Shown in pieces: positions 56,573 to 64,000 of a stretch of DNA of 64,000 nucleotides. The notes under the pieces were generated by a model, which had not been told where the DNA came from, ran no database searches, and was given only the letters and a program-made list of their open reading frames with translations. This stretch comes from Pseudomonadota bacterium. Its GTDB lineage: Bacteria > Pseudomonadota > Alphaproteobacteria > Puniceispirillales > Marisalimonadaceae. The stretch covers positions 1 to 64,000 of the forward strand of contig JAOESH010000006.1 in assembly GCA_028382005.1 (NCBI GenBank), given 5' to 3'. A program made the translations under genes and the position numbers. The number at the start of each line of letters is the position of its first letter. Positions within the stretch are counted from its first letter, which is position 1.

Positions 56573-56590
56573 AGTAATTAATAACCTAAA

Positions 56591-57196
56591 TTATTGTAAT
56601 ATAAAAGCTGTGAAATAAACATCTTCAATACCAGGAAATTCTTTTAAAGTCTCTAATTTCGCATTAAGTACAACAAGAAGCCTATCTGAAAGCTTTTTCT
56701 TGCCATCGCTTCCTGATATATCTTCTTCAGAAAAATCACTTACAGTTGAAAGAATTTCAGATCGTAAGGCTAATTGATGTGAATCCACAACTTCCATGAC
56801 CTTTTCATCGTATTGAGTTGAAACACCAACGCTAAGTTGTAAAAACTTTCTACTGCCTTTTAAGTTAGTTGTAAAATCTCCAGGAAATTCAAAATATGTA
56901 GTCTCATAACTATCTACTTCTGGGATAGACTTAACATTCTTTTTTATAAGACCGTCTTCACCTTCAACTTCACCTTCTTCATTTTCCTTTTGTTCTTCAG
57001 TCTCTTTAGCCTTAGAATTTTTTCCTTCTATAATTTGGTTAACTTCAGCTGAAGGATCTGGCTCTGGTTCGCCTCCAAACATAAAGTAACCTATACCTAA
57101 GCCTACAACTATAAGTAAGATACCTGCCACAACAAAAATAATAATTTTTACAAGGCCACTTTTTTTTGGTTCTTCTTCTTCAACTTCATCTGCCAT
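56591..57196 (-). CDS. fliL: Flagellar basal-body-associated protein FliL
   Basis: Inner-membrane protein near the stator ring. The 201 residues have a short cytoplasmic acidic start, one transmembrane helix (about 16-38), a Glu/Lys-rich linker (about 50-85) and a periplasmic domain with SRKFLQLSVGVSTQYDEKVM. Its C terminus ends FTAFILQ, typical of FliL. It follows fliK by 28 bases. Confidence 0.93.
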   Translation of the reverse strand: MADEVEEEEPKKSGLVKIIIFVVAGILLIVVGLGIGYFMFGGEPEPDPSAEVNQIIEGKNSKAKETEEQKENEEGEVEGEDGLIKKNVKSIPEVDSYETTYFEFPGDFTTNLKGSRKFLQLSVGVSTQYDEKVMEVVDSHQLALRSEILSTVSDFSEEDISGSDGKKKLSDRLLVVLNAKLETLKEFPGIEDVYFTAFILQ

Positions 57197-57224
57197 TTTT
57201 ATCTCACTATATGTTTATAATTAA

Positions 57225-58586
57225 TTATGCAATTACATTTATTATATGTCTAGATGAATTCTGTTCAGCATTATTTTCATCTATAACTTCAATTTTTTTC
57301 TCGGTTGTTAAATGTTGATTTTGATTTTTATTATTTGAATTTTGATTAAAATGATTTTGTGATCCAAAATTTTGATTTTCATTTTTTGCTGAAAAATCTA
57401 AGTTTATTCCTTGATCGTTAAAAAGTTTTTGAAGGTAAGTTTCATTTTGTGTTAAAGCCGTTGTAGCAAAACTGTTTTCAGTAATAATTTTTACACTTCC
57501 TATTCCCTCTTTTAAAGTAACCGACACTTTTAGCATACCTAGATTTTTAGGCTTGAGGTTAAATTCTATTTCTCCTCCACCATCTGCAAGTGAGTTTTCT
57601 ATCCTAGATACAAGTTTGGATGTCCATCCTTTTTGAGTTAAATCAAGATTATCAAGAAAATTTTCTAAAACTGAGTTGTATCCACTATTTGAGAAAGAAG
57701 TATTACCATTAAAGGAATAATTATTAGAAGTATTAATTTGATTTACTTGGTTAATATTTATGTTTTGATTATTATTTATTTTTGTTTCATTAATTTTATT
57801 TTTTTGATGTGTTTCACTAATTTGACTATTTAAATGATTTAATAAGACATTATTGTTGAGTTTTATACTTAACTGAGAAGATACGTTATTTAATTGATTT
57901 TGTTCAACTTTACTTACTTTAGTTAAGTCATATATTTTATTAGGGTGGTTATTTTTTTTTATTTTTTTAACAAATGAAGAATGTTGGTAGTTAAGAGATA
58001 ATTTTTTATTCTTATTACTTTGTTGTTTAGGTAGATTATTAACTAACTTTTCCTGATCTTTATTATTAATTTTACTCTGATTTAAATTAACGTCATTGAT
58101 ATTTTTTAATTTATTTAAATTAGTTGTATTTTTTTCATTAACTACTGGTTTAATATTTTCTGATTTAGTCTCAAAAGATTTTGAGGTTTTTTTAGATAAT
58201 AAATTTTTTGAGTTTTGGTTGATAGAAATATCTAATTTGATTTCTTTTGGTGTTGTTAAATCTAACTTGATTATATTCAAAATTTTATTTTTATCTATTT
58301 CACTTAAACTTGTATCTAATTTTATTTTATTTTCAATTTGACTTACATTGGGCAAGCTGGTTTTTTTTGTCTCAAAATCAGAAATAATATTAGAAATATA
58401 TTCAATGATTTTAACGTCATCATCTTCAAAGCAAAATTCTTTATCTATTAAATCTTTTTCAGAAACTATTTCTTCACTATTAACGTTAATAGAAAATAAG
58501 GAACTTAAAATGGAACTTTCTTCATCGGTTCCTTTTAATCCTGAAAATGGCTCAATATTTGTATTTATGTCTGTAATAATATTCAT
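57225..58586 (-). CDS. fliK: Flagellar hook-length control protein FliK
   Basis: Secreted ruler protein controlling hook length. The 453 residues are low-complexity, rich in asparagine, lysine, serine and glutamine up to about residue 325. A conserved Flg_hook C-terminal domain follows (GGGEIEFNLKPKNLGMLKVS and the GSVKIITEN continuation). A glutamine/asparagine-rich tail closes it. The assignment rests on that domain and on position between the fliJ-like gene and fliL. GGATC precedes the ATG. Confidence 0.88.
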   Translation of the reverse strand: MNIITDINTNIEPFSGLKGTDEESSILSSLFSINVNSEEIVSEKDLIDKEFCFEDDDVKIIEYISNIISDFETKKTSLPNVSQIENKIKLDTSLSEIDKNKILNIIKLDLTTPKEIKLDISINQNSKNLLSKKTSKSFETKSENIKPVVNEKNTTNLNKLKNINDVNLNQSKINNKDQEKLVNNLPKQQSNKNKKLSLNYQHSSFVKKIKKNNHPNKIYDLTKVSKVEQNQLNNVSSQLSIKLNNNVLLNHLNSQISETHQKNKINETKINNNQNININQVNQINTSNNYSFNGNTSFSNSGYNSVLENFLDNLDLTQKGWTSKLVSRIENSLADGGGEIEFNLKPKNLGMLKVSVTLKEGIGSVKIITENSFATTALTQNETYLQKLFNDQGINLDFSAKNENQNFGSQNHFNQNSNNKNQNQHLTTEKKIEVIDENNAEQNSSRHIINVIA

Positions 58587-58613
58587 GTTTATGATCCATA
58601 TTTTTTATAAAAA

Positions 58614-58629
58614 TGCAAATATAATGCCA
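58614..58629 (-). promoter_or_regulatory. Candidate sigma-54 promoter for fliK-L-M-N
   Basis: On the minus strand the sequence is TGGCATT-ATAT-TTGCA, an almost perfect -24/-12 element with GG-N10-GC spacing (GG at 58628-58627, GC at 58616-58615). Transcription would start near 58603, just before the GGATC ribosome site (58597-58593) and the fliK ATG at 58586. It lies in the 73-base gap between the fliJ-like gene and fliK. Confidence 0.72.
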
Positions 58630-58659
58630 TTTATCAAAATATAGTTTTATGAAAAAAAA

Positions 58660-59052
58660 TTAGCTAAAGTTTTTTTTATCTAATTCATTAAGATAATTTT
58701 TTTTATATTCAATAGTTTTTTCTTCCGCTTTGTTTTTTTTTACATTATTCATAATAATTTTTTGTTGGATAATTTTTTTCTCACTTAATAAATATTTATT
58801 TCTATTATCAGCAATATTCTTCTGGTTTTGAAGAGTACTTAACAATTGTGCATTATTTTTAAAATAACCAGAACTAATAATTTTATTTGAATTTTCTGCT
58901 TTGCCATTATCCATAATAGTATCTATTTGTTCGATCAAATTATTATTTTTAACTATTTCAGTTTGTAATAAGACAGAATTACTAACTTCTTTAGAAATAT
59001 CTCTTTTTCTAAGCGTTGCTAAACGCTCAAATCTTTTTATTTTTTTTAACAA
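58660..59052 (-). CDS. fliJ: FliJ-like flagellar export coiled-coil protein
   Basis: A 130-residue, highly charged, almost entirely helical protein without hydrophobic segments; the heptad-like sequence fits an antiparallel coiled coil. FliJ, the central stalk of the export ATPase, is poorly conserved in sequence but has this size and character and normally follows fliI, as here (9 bases). Sequence identity to known FliJ cannot be judged by eye. Confidence 0.7.
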   Translation of the reverse strand: MLKKIKRFERLATLRKRDISKEVSNSVLLQTEIVKNNNLIEQIDTIMDNGKAENSNKIISSGYFKNNAQLLSTLQNQKNIADNRNKYLLSEKKIIQQKIIMNNVKKNKAEEKTIEYKKNYLNELDKKNFS

Positions 59053-59061
59053 TACCTTAAC

Positions 59062-60381
59062 CTATTTATAGAGTTGTAATAATTGATTTTTTGAACTTTC
59101 AAAATCTGCTTTTTGGTCATGTGGTTGAGATATAAAGTCTATTAATTTTGGCCACATTAATATTGCGTCATCAAGATCTTTATCTTGTCCTTGGGAATAC
59201 CCTCCCATTAATAATAAGTCTTTATTTTCAATATAATTACTGACATGTTTTCTAAATAGCTTTGTTGCGTTAGAATGTTCTGAAGATACTAAGTCATTCA
59301 TTACTCGACTTATTGAATGTGAAATGTCGACAGCAGGATAAATTCCCATTTGAGCATTTGATCTACTCAGTACTATATGCCCATCAAGAATAGCTCTTGC
59401 AGTATCAACAACTGGATCATTATTATCATCACCATCGGCTAAAATTGTATAAAATGACGTAATACTTCCTTCACCCTTATCACTTGTACCTGTCCTTTCA
59501 ATTAAGTTTGGTATCATAGAAATAACAGAAGCCGGATAACCTTTTGATGTAGCAGTTTCTCCTAAGGACAAACCTATTTCTCTTTTAGCATGGGCTATTC
59601 TGGTAAGACTATCCATAATAAGTAAAACATTCAAATTTTGATCTCTAAAATATTCAGCAATCGCAGTAGCCCTGTTTGCTGCTCTTATTCTCATTAAAGG
59701 GGATCTATCAGCAGGAACTGCAACAACAGTTATTTTTTTTGCTGTTTCATCGTTGAATAATTCATTTACCATTGCCCCTACTTCTCTGGCCCTTTCTCCA
59801 ATCAATGCAATCACGACAACATCAGCATCAGTATATTTGCTCATCATTCCTAGCAATACTGATTTACCAACACCTGAACCAGCAATAATTCCTAATCTTT
59901 GACCTTGTCCAACAGTTAATAAAGAATTAATAATTCTTACGCCTACATCTAATGGTTTCTTTATTAAACTTCTTTTGAGTGGGTTCATTACTTTACCCAT
60001 TAATGGCCATTTATTATTTATTGTCTCTAACGGTTTATCATCAAGAGGCTTCCCAAAAGCATCGGTTACCCTACCTAATAATGTGTCATCAACATCTATA
60101 AACCTGCCATCATCATGCAGCCAAACCTCACATCCAGTCACAATATGTGACGAAGGTTCTAAAATTGCTAGCATATTATGATTTTGATCAAAACTAACGA
60201 TTTCTGCCAGGATTTCTTTACCCATTTGATCTTTAACAATACATAAACTTCCAATAGGAGCAGGAAAAGGGTCACAATATAAAACATTGCCATCAAAACG
60301 ATTAACTCTTCCAGAACTAACTATCAATTTGCGCCTTTTTATTTCTGAAATATTATCTAATAATTTTGTTTCAAAATTCAT
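59062..60381 (-). CDS. fliI: Flagellum-specific ATPase FliI
   Basis: Hexameric ATPase of the flagellar type III export apparatus, homologous to F1-beta. The 439 residues have the N-terminal beta domain, Walker A GSGVGKS (168-174), EREVxE-like GERAREVGAMVNELF, Walker B LLIMDSLTRIAHAKREIGLS and the C-terminal domain. It lies between the fliH-like and fliJ-like genes. Confidence 0.97.
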   Translation of the reverse strand: MNFETKLLDNISEIKRRKLIVSSGRVNRFDGNVLYCDPFPAPIGSLCIVKDQMGKEILAEIVSFDQNHNMLAILEPSSHIVTGCEVWLHDDGRFIDVDDTLLGRVTDAFGKPLDDKPLETINNKWPLMGKVMNPLKRSLIKKPLDVGVRIINSLLTVGQGQRLGIIAGSGVGKSVLLGMMSKYTDADVVVIALIGERAREVGAMVNELFNDETAKKITVVAVPADRSPLMRIRAANRATAIAEYFRDQNLNVLLIMDSLTRIAHAKREIGLSLGETATSKGYPASVISMIPNLIERTGTSDKGEGSITSFYTILADGDDNNDPVVDTARAILDGHIVLSRSNAQMGIYPAVDISHSISRVMNDLVSSEHSNATKLFRKHVSNYIENKDLLLMGGYSQGQDKDLDDAILMWPKLIDFISQPHDQKADFESSKNQLLQLYK

Positions 60382-60404
60382 TTCACTATCTCAATAATTA
60401 CGTT

Positions 60405-61490
60405 TTAATCTTTTTTAAAAGTTTTTTCTGAATAGTGCATACCGTCACAATTAAGCACTATGTCACCTCTAGAAATATCTTTGTTAGGTACAAATTGTGA
60501 TTTTTGATTAATATTTTGAAAATCTTCTATTTTTGAAAGTGCTTCTAAATCTTTGTCATTCACTTCAATTGTTATTTTTTCTTCAAAACAATTAATGTTT
60601 TTTAAGAATGTCTTTATTTTTTTTTCGTATTTATCTGGCATTTTATCAATTTGGTAACCAGCCAGTTCATTAGCTATATCGAGAATTTTATTTTCCATAG
60701 CATCATATATTGCTTTTTCACTCATACTAGATAAAGATGAAAAAATTGACCTATAATCTTCTATGTCTTTCACAATAGCTTTTCCTACTTCACCTGAATT
60801 TAGATCTACATTTTCAGTTGTTTGAGCAGTCTCATTATCTGATTTATTGATTGATTGAGACACCGCATCTCTTACTGAGTTGAGTGCTTGTTGTGTTTCT
60901 TCCGTATTGTTTTCTAAAGCTTGAATTGAACTTTCTTCGTCTTTTTTATCTTCTGATTTAAGATCTGTTTTTTTGTTATTATCGTCACTTAATTCATCTT
61001 TTACTTGCTCTTCATTATATTGGTTTTTGATTGTACTCTGGTTATTTATAATATCTTCAGAATTTTTATCTTTAGCTAAATCTATTTGACCTTCAACCTT
61101 ATCTTCATTTAATAAATCTTTTTCGTCTGTACTTTCACTAGTTGATAGAGTTTCTTTAGGAGTTTGTAAGCTGTCATTATTATCGGTTTCATCTAATGTT
61201 TCATTCTGTTGTGTTTTTGATTCATAAGTATCTGTTTCATTTAAACTTACGTTTTCAGATATAGTTTCATTTGATACGTTATTCTTATTTTCTTTTTTAG
61301 TTTCAAAATCGAGAGCAATATCAATTAAAGATTTCTTAATAAAGTTAGAGTTATTTGAAATGTTCTTATCCTGAAAAATAGCCTGAGACTGTGTTTTGAG
61401 AACAGACTTTATTCGATCATTATCAAGAGAAATAACGTTTTCATTATTAGTGTTATTTTTTTCATCTTCATATTTCATTTTTAAAGACAT
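60405..61490 (-). CDS. fliH: FliH-like flagellar assembly protein with long acidic extension
   Basis: Negative regulator/stator of FliI. Only the C-terminal ~120 residues (about 240-361) look like the FliH/V-ATPase-E fold: a helix EKAIYDAMENKILDIANELA, then ITIEVNDKDLEALSKIEDF and a closing SRGDIVLNCDGMHY. Residues 15-230 are highly acidic and rich in Asp, Glu, Asn, Ser and Thr, and appear disordered. At 361 residues it is well beyond the usual ~230. Position between fliG and fliI supports the call. Confidence 0.78.
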   Translation of the reverse strand: MSLKMKYEDEKNNTNNENVISLDNDRIKSVLKTQSQAIFQDKNISNNSNFIKKSLIDIALDFETKKENKNNVSNETISENVSLNETDTYESKTQQNETLDETDNNDSLQTPKETLSTSESTDEKDLLNEDKVEGQIDLAKDKNSEDIINNQSTIKNQYNEEQVKDELSDDNNKKTDLKSEDKKDEESSIQALENNTEETQQALNSVRDAVSQSINKSDNETAQTTENVDLNSGEVGKAIVKDIEDYRSIFSSLSSMSEKAIYDAMENKILDIANELAGYQIDKMPDKYEKKIKTFLKNINCFEEKITIEVNDKDLEALSKIEDFQNINQKSQFVPNKDISRGDIVLNCDGMHYSEKTFKKD

Positions 61491-61509
61491 AGTTATTTAT
61501 CTCTCACCT

Positions 61510-62553
61510 CTAAACATAATCGTCACCACCACGGCCAGCTAATACAATAGAACCTTCGTCAGACATACGCCTAGCAACTGCAATAATTTGTTTTTGAGCT
61601 TCTTGAACTTCTGTTAATCTTACAGGACCCAAAGCTTCCATTTCATCTTGAATATTTGCAGCAGCACGTTGAGACATACATCCAAATAATTTTTTCCTTA
61701 ATTCTTCATCTGCACCTTTAAGAGCTAAAATGATTAGATCATCCTCAACAGAACGTAAAAGTGTCTGTAAAGACTTATCATCAGAAAGTAGTAAAGTTTC
61801 AAATACAAACATACTATCTTGAATGGCTAACATAAGAGCTTTATCCTCTTTCAATATTTCTTTCATTATTTTAGCTTCACCGTCTCCACTAATAAAATTC
61901 ATAATTTTTGCAGCTGCAGGTACTCCTCCAACTTTACTAGCCCTAAGACTAGCATTAGATGAAAAAACCTTCTGCATAACCCTATCTAATTCTTTTAAAG
62001 CTTCCGGTTGAACAGTTTGAAGGGTTGCAATTCTTCTTATAATATCTGCTTGATTGTTTTCAGGCAAAAAGTTCAATACATCTGATGCAGTAGCAGGTTC
62101 TAAGTATGATATAATCAAAGCTATTATTTGTGGGTGCTCATCAATGATTAAGTCAGTAATTGACCTTGCATCAAGCCAGTCAAGTATCTCTATAGCTTTA
62201 TTACTATCAGCCGGCGTAATTTTACCTAAAACTGTTTGAGCTTTATCTTCACCCAACGATTTTGTCATAACATTTTTAATATAACTTCCTCCGGAAATAC
62301 CTAAACTAGTTTGAGCTTTTATAATTGCTAAAAACTCATCTAAAACTAGATTTACAGTATCTTGGCCAAGCCCCTGAACAGAATACATAGCAGTCCCAAG
62401 AACCTGTACCTCCTTTGGGGATAAGTTACCCATGATTTCTGCAGCTTCATCTTCTCCAATTAACATCATTAAAATTGCACATTTTTGGGTGCCTGTTAAT
62501 CCTTGGTAGATTTCGTTTGCTTTAGGTGCTTTTTGTTTTGCTGCTTCAGCCAT
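61510..62553 (-). CDS. fliG: Flagellar motor switch protein FliG
   Basis: Rotor protein contacting the stator. The 347 residues contain the middle-domain EHPQ motif (LIIDEHPQIIALIISYL, near residue 138) and the C-terminal torque helix with the expected charged residues (VEDDLIILALKGADEELRKK). The N-terminal domain begins GLTGTQKCAILMMLIGEDEA. It starts 27 bases downstream of fliF. Confidence 0.97.
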   Translation of the reverse strand: MAEAAKQKAPKANEIYQGLTGTQKCAILMMLIGEDEAAEIMGNLSPKEVQVLGTAMYSVQGLGQDTVNLVLDEFLAIIKAQTSLGISGGSYIKNVMTKSLGEDKAQTVLGKITPADSNKAIEILDWLDARSITDLIIDEHPQIIALIISYLEPATASDVLNFLPENNQADIIRRIATLQTVQPEALKELDRVMQKVFSSNASLRASKVGGVPAAAKIMNFISGDGEAKIMKEILKEDKALMLAIQDSMFVFETLLLSDDKSLQTLLRSVEDDLIILALKGADEELRKKLFGCMSQRAAANIQDEMEALGPVRLTEVQEAQKQIIAVARRMSDEGSIVLAGRGGDDYV

Positions 62554-62580
62554 TGTAATACCCTACTTTCTATATACTTT

Positions 62581-64000
62581 CTAAGAATCTTTTTCCATCA
62601 TACCTTTGAAAACGCTAGAAACTCTTCCCGCTTCATCTCCGACAATCATTCTTATTACAGCCACTTTATCGTCGTAGGTGTTTGCTGTATCTAACATTTC
62701 TGCAGAAATAGCAGACTTCTTAGGTTTAAGTTTTGCTTTAATATCCTCAAGTGATTCACCCTCTTGAACCTCGATTTTGTCATCAGCTTCATCATCCTCA
62801 TCGCTGACCATTGAACCTGCTCCAGACGAGTAACCTACAGGAACCAAAACTCTTTTTAATAGAGGATGTAATGCCCCAAATATTACGATAGCTAAAATTA
62901 ATACGGTTGCAACCTGTTGTATTATCTCTTTTATAGAATTGTTTTCATACCAGGGTACTACATCTGCCTCAAGAATATCCACAAAAGGACTACTTGTAAC
63001 AGTGACGCTATCTCCTCTGATTTCGTCAAAACCCAGTGCTTCTTGAACTAAAGATTTAATTTCAAATAATTTTTCTTTACTTAGTTTTTCAAAGGCAAAT
63101 ATACCTTCCGGTGTTAATACTTTCTTTTCTCGAATAATAACAGCCGCCTTAATTTTTTTAATTTCACCATATTGAGCAGTAGTTGTCTCTACTTTTCTAC
63201 TAACTTCGTAGTTCTTAACAGAAGTTTGACTTCTCTGTTTTAAGTTCGTGCCTGCTCCTTGGCCCTCTGGAACTTCTTTGTTTAAATCTGGTGCCAGAGG
63301 AGGTGCATTAGATAAGGCTCCAGGAATACCTCTTGCTTCTGGATTAGCACTCTCGTCTAAAGAAGTTTGTTCACTTCTTAATGCATTACCTTTTGGATCA
63401 ACTGATTCTTCTGTTATTTCTCTCTTAGTAAAGTTCATATCTACATTTATTTCAGCTTTTAAATTTCCAGCTCCAACTATAGGAGTTAAAAGTGATATAA
63501 CTCTAGATTTATATATTTCACCCAATCTCATCGTTTGAGACATTTGTTCATTTGATGCCGATGCAGCTGCATCACTTGATGGTTTTGATAAAAGTTCACC
63601 AAACTGATCTACTACAGTGATATTTTCGGAAGGTAAATTTGGTACTGAAGATGCTACTAAATGAACAATTGATTGTATTTGTTGTCTACCAAGTGATCTT
63701 CCGTTTGATAATTTTACAAACACAGAAGCGGATGGTAAAGCAACCTCTCTAGCAAAAACTGTTTTCTCAGGAACGGCTAAATGAACTCTTGCAGAGCTTA
63801 TACCTGAAATAAAATTTATAGATCTTGATAGTTCTGCTTCTAGAGATTGTTTAATTCTTACAGCTTCAACTGAACGACTAGTACCCATAGGCATATCGCT
63901 CAGATTATCGTAACCATCTGGAACAGAAGATGGCAAACCTTCACCCGCCAAAAGCATTCTAGATTGGTGATAATCTTTGACCGGAACAATTAGTTCACCG
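62581..64000 (-). CDS. fliF: Flagellar MS-ring protein FliF, N terminus beyond the window
   Basis: MS-ring protein. Reading the minus strand from 64000, the frame is open with VPVKDYHQSRMLLAGEGLPS, so the ATG at 63957 is internal and the gene continues past the edge. About 473 residues are visible: the ring-building motif with RIKQSLEAELSRSINFISGI and SARVHLAVPE, the periplasmic RBM3 domain, a second transmembrane helix (VATVLILAIVIFGALHPLL) and a FliG-binding C-terminal tail. Confidence 0.97.
   Translation of the reverse strand, partial: GELIVPVKDYHQSRMLLAGEGLPSSVPDGYDNLSDMPMGTSRSVEAVRIKQSLEAELSRSINFISGISSARVHLAVPEKTVFAREVALPSASVFVKLSNGRSLGRQQIQSIVHLVASSVPNLPSENITVVDQFGELLSKPSSDAAASASNEQMSQTMRLGEIYKSRVISLLTPIVGAGNLKAEINVDMNFTKREITEESVDPKGNALRSEQTSLDESANPEARGIPGALSNAPPLAPDLNKEVPEGQGAGTNLKQRSQTSVKNYEVSRKVETTTAQYGEIKKIKAAVIIREKKVLTPEGIFAFEKLSKEKLFEIKSLVQEALGFDEIRGDSVTVTSSPFVDILEADVVPWYENNSIKEIIQQVATVLILAIVIFGALHPLLKRVLVPVGYSSGAGSMVSDEDDEADDKIEVQEGESLEDIKAKLKPKKSAISAEMLDTANTYDDKVAVIRMIVGDEAGRVSSVFKGMMEKDS

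Noticed and set aside
57225-58586. Asn/Lys/Gln-rich fliK as a spurious low-complexity frame
   Set aside because: The C-terminal Flg_hook domain, the sigma-54 promoter and ribosome site before the ATG, and the position between the fliJ-like gene and fliL show it is a real gene.
63955-63957. ATG at 63957 as the start of fliF
   Set aside because: The frame stays open to the window edge with FliF-like sequence, so it is an internal methionine and the gene is cut by the window.
1-64000. CRISPR arrays, tRNA/rRNA genes, insertion sequences, prophage or defence islands
   Set aside because: Reading the intergenic regions and gene products on both strands showed no repeat-spacer arrays, no cloverleaf-like sequences, no transposase or phage proteins, and no recognisable defence genes.

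Overview
The window is a strongly AT-rich bacterial chromosome segment, tightly packed with genes. Gene order points to an alphaproteobacterium: gatB-gatA-gatC / ruvX-pyrB-pyrC'-plsY-topA-rnr-rpmG, hdaA-perM-DUF2066 / purM, ndk-pepA / lptF-lptG-surA-pdxA-rsmA, gmk-mltG-fabF-acpP-fabG-fabD / rpsF-rpsR-rplI-dnaB-alr-mlaEF-radA-cvpA-purF. The family types agree: an EipB (DUF1849) envelope protein, a metal-ligand-less dihydroorotase paralogue, HdaA, and a tiny aa3-type oxidase subunit IV. Together with low GC and short intergenic gaps, this suggests a free-living, probably marine, motile alphaproteobacterium. The genus cannot be read from the sequence.

Layout. (1) 1-9093 is a metabolic, accessory-looking region. 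It holds a tripartite tricarboxylate transporter (tctC-tctB-tctA, minus strand), divergent from a gamma-glutamyltransferase-fold hydrolase and an aspartate dehydrogenase. A ketopantoate-reductase-like protein, an aldo/keto reductase and an EamA-type exporter follow. (2) 9098-20805 carries tRNA-amidotransferase, Holliday-junction/YqgF, pyrimidine, phospholipid, topoisomerase, RNase R and ribosomal L33 genes. (3) 20816-29423 carries envelope (EipB), RNase D, replication-control (HdaA), purine (PurM), oxidase subunit IV, Ndk and leucyl aminopeptidase genes. (4) 29540-39836 is dominated by envelope biogenesis: LPS export permeases, SurA, PdxA, RsmA, Gmk, MltG and the fatty-acid synthesis set. (5) 40015-49690 is a plus-strand run from rpsF to purF plus a short-chain dehydrogenase. 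(6) 49693-64000 is a minus-strand flagellar block in the order fliF(partial)-G-H-I-J-K-L-M-N-O-P-Q-R-flhB, followed by four small genes of unknown function.

Most of the window is ordinary core genome. I found no tRNA, rRNA, CRISPR array, insertion sequence, prophage or obvious defence system, and no gene-free stretch above 300 bases (the longest is about 250 bases, 7930-8181). The most interesting signals are: two excellent sigma-54 (-24/-12) promoter matches in the only two sizeable gaps of the flagellar block; the four unknown genes that appear to be transcribed with fliOPQR-flhB; a GGT-fold enzyme without the glutamyl-carboxylate-binding arginine, divergent from a TTT importer; a terminator-like hairpin between tctC and tctB; and a catalytically degenerate dihydroorotase coupled to pyrB. 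None of these alone proves a new system.
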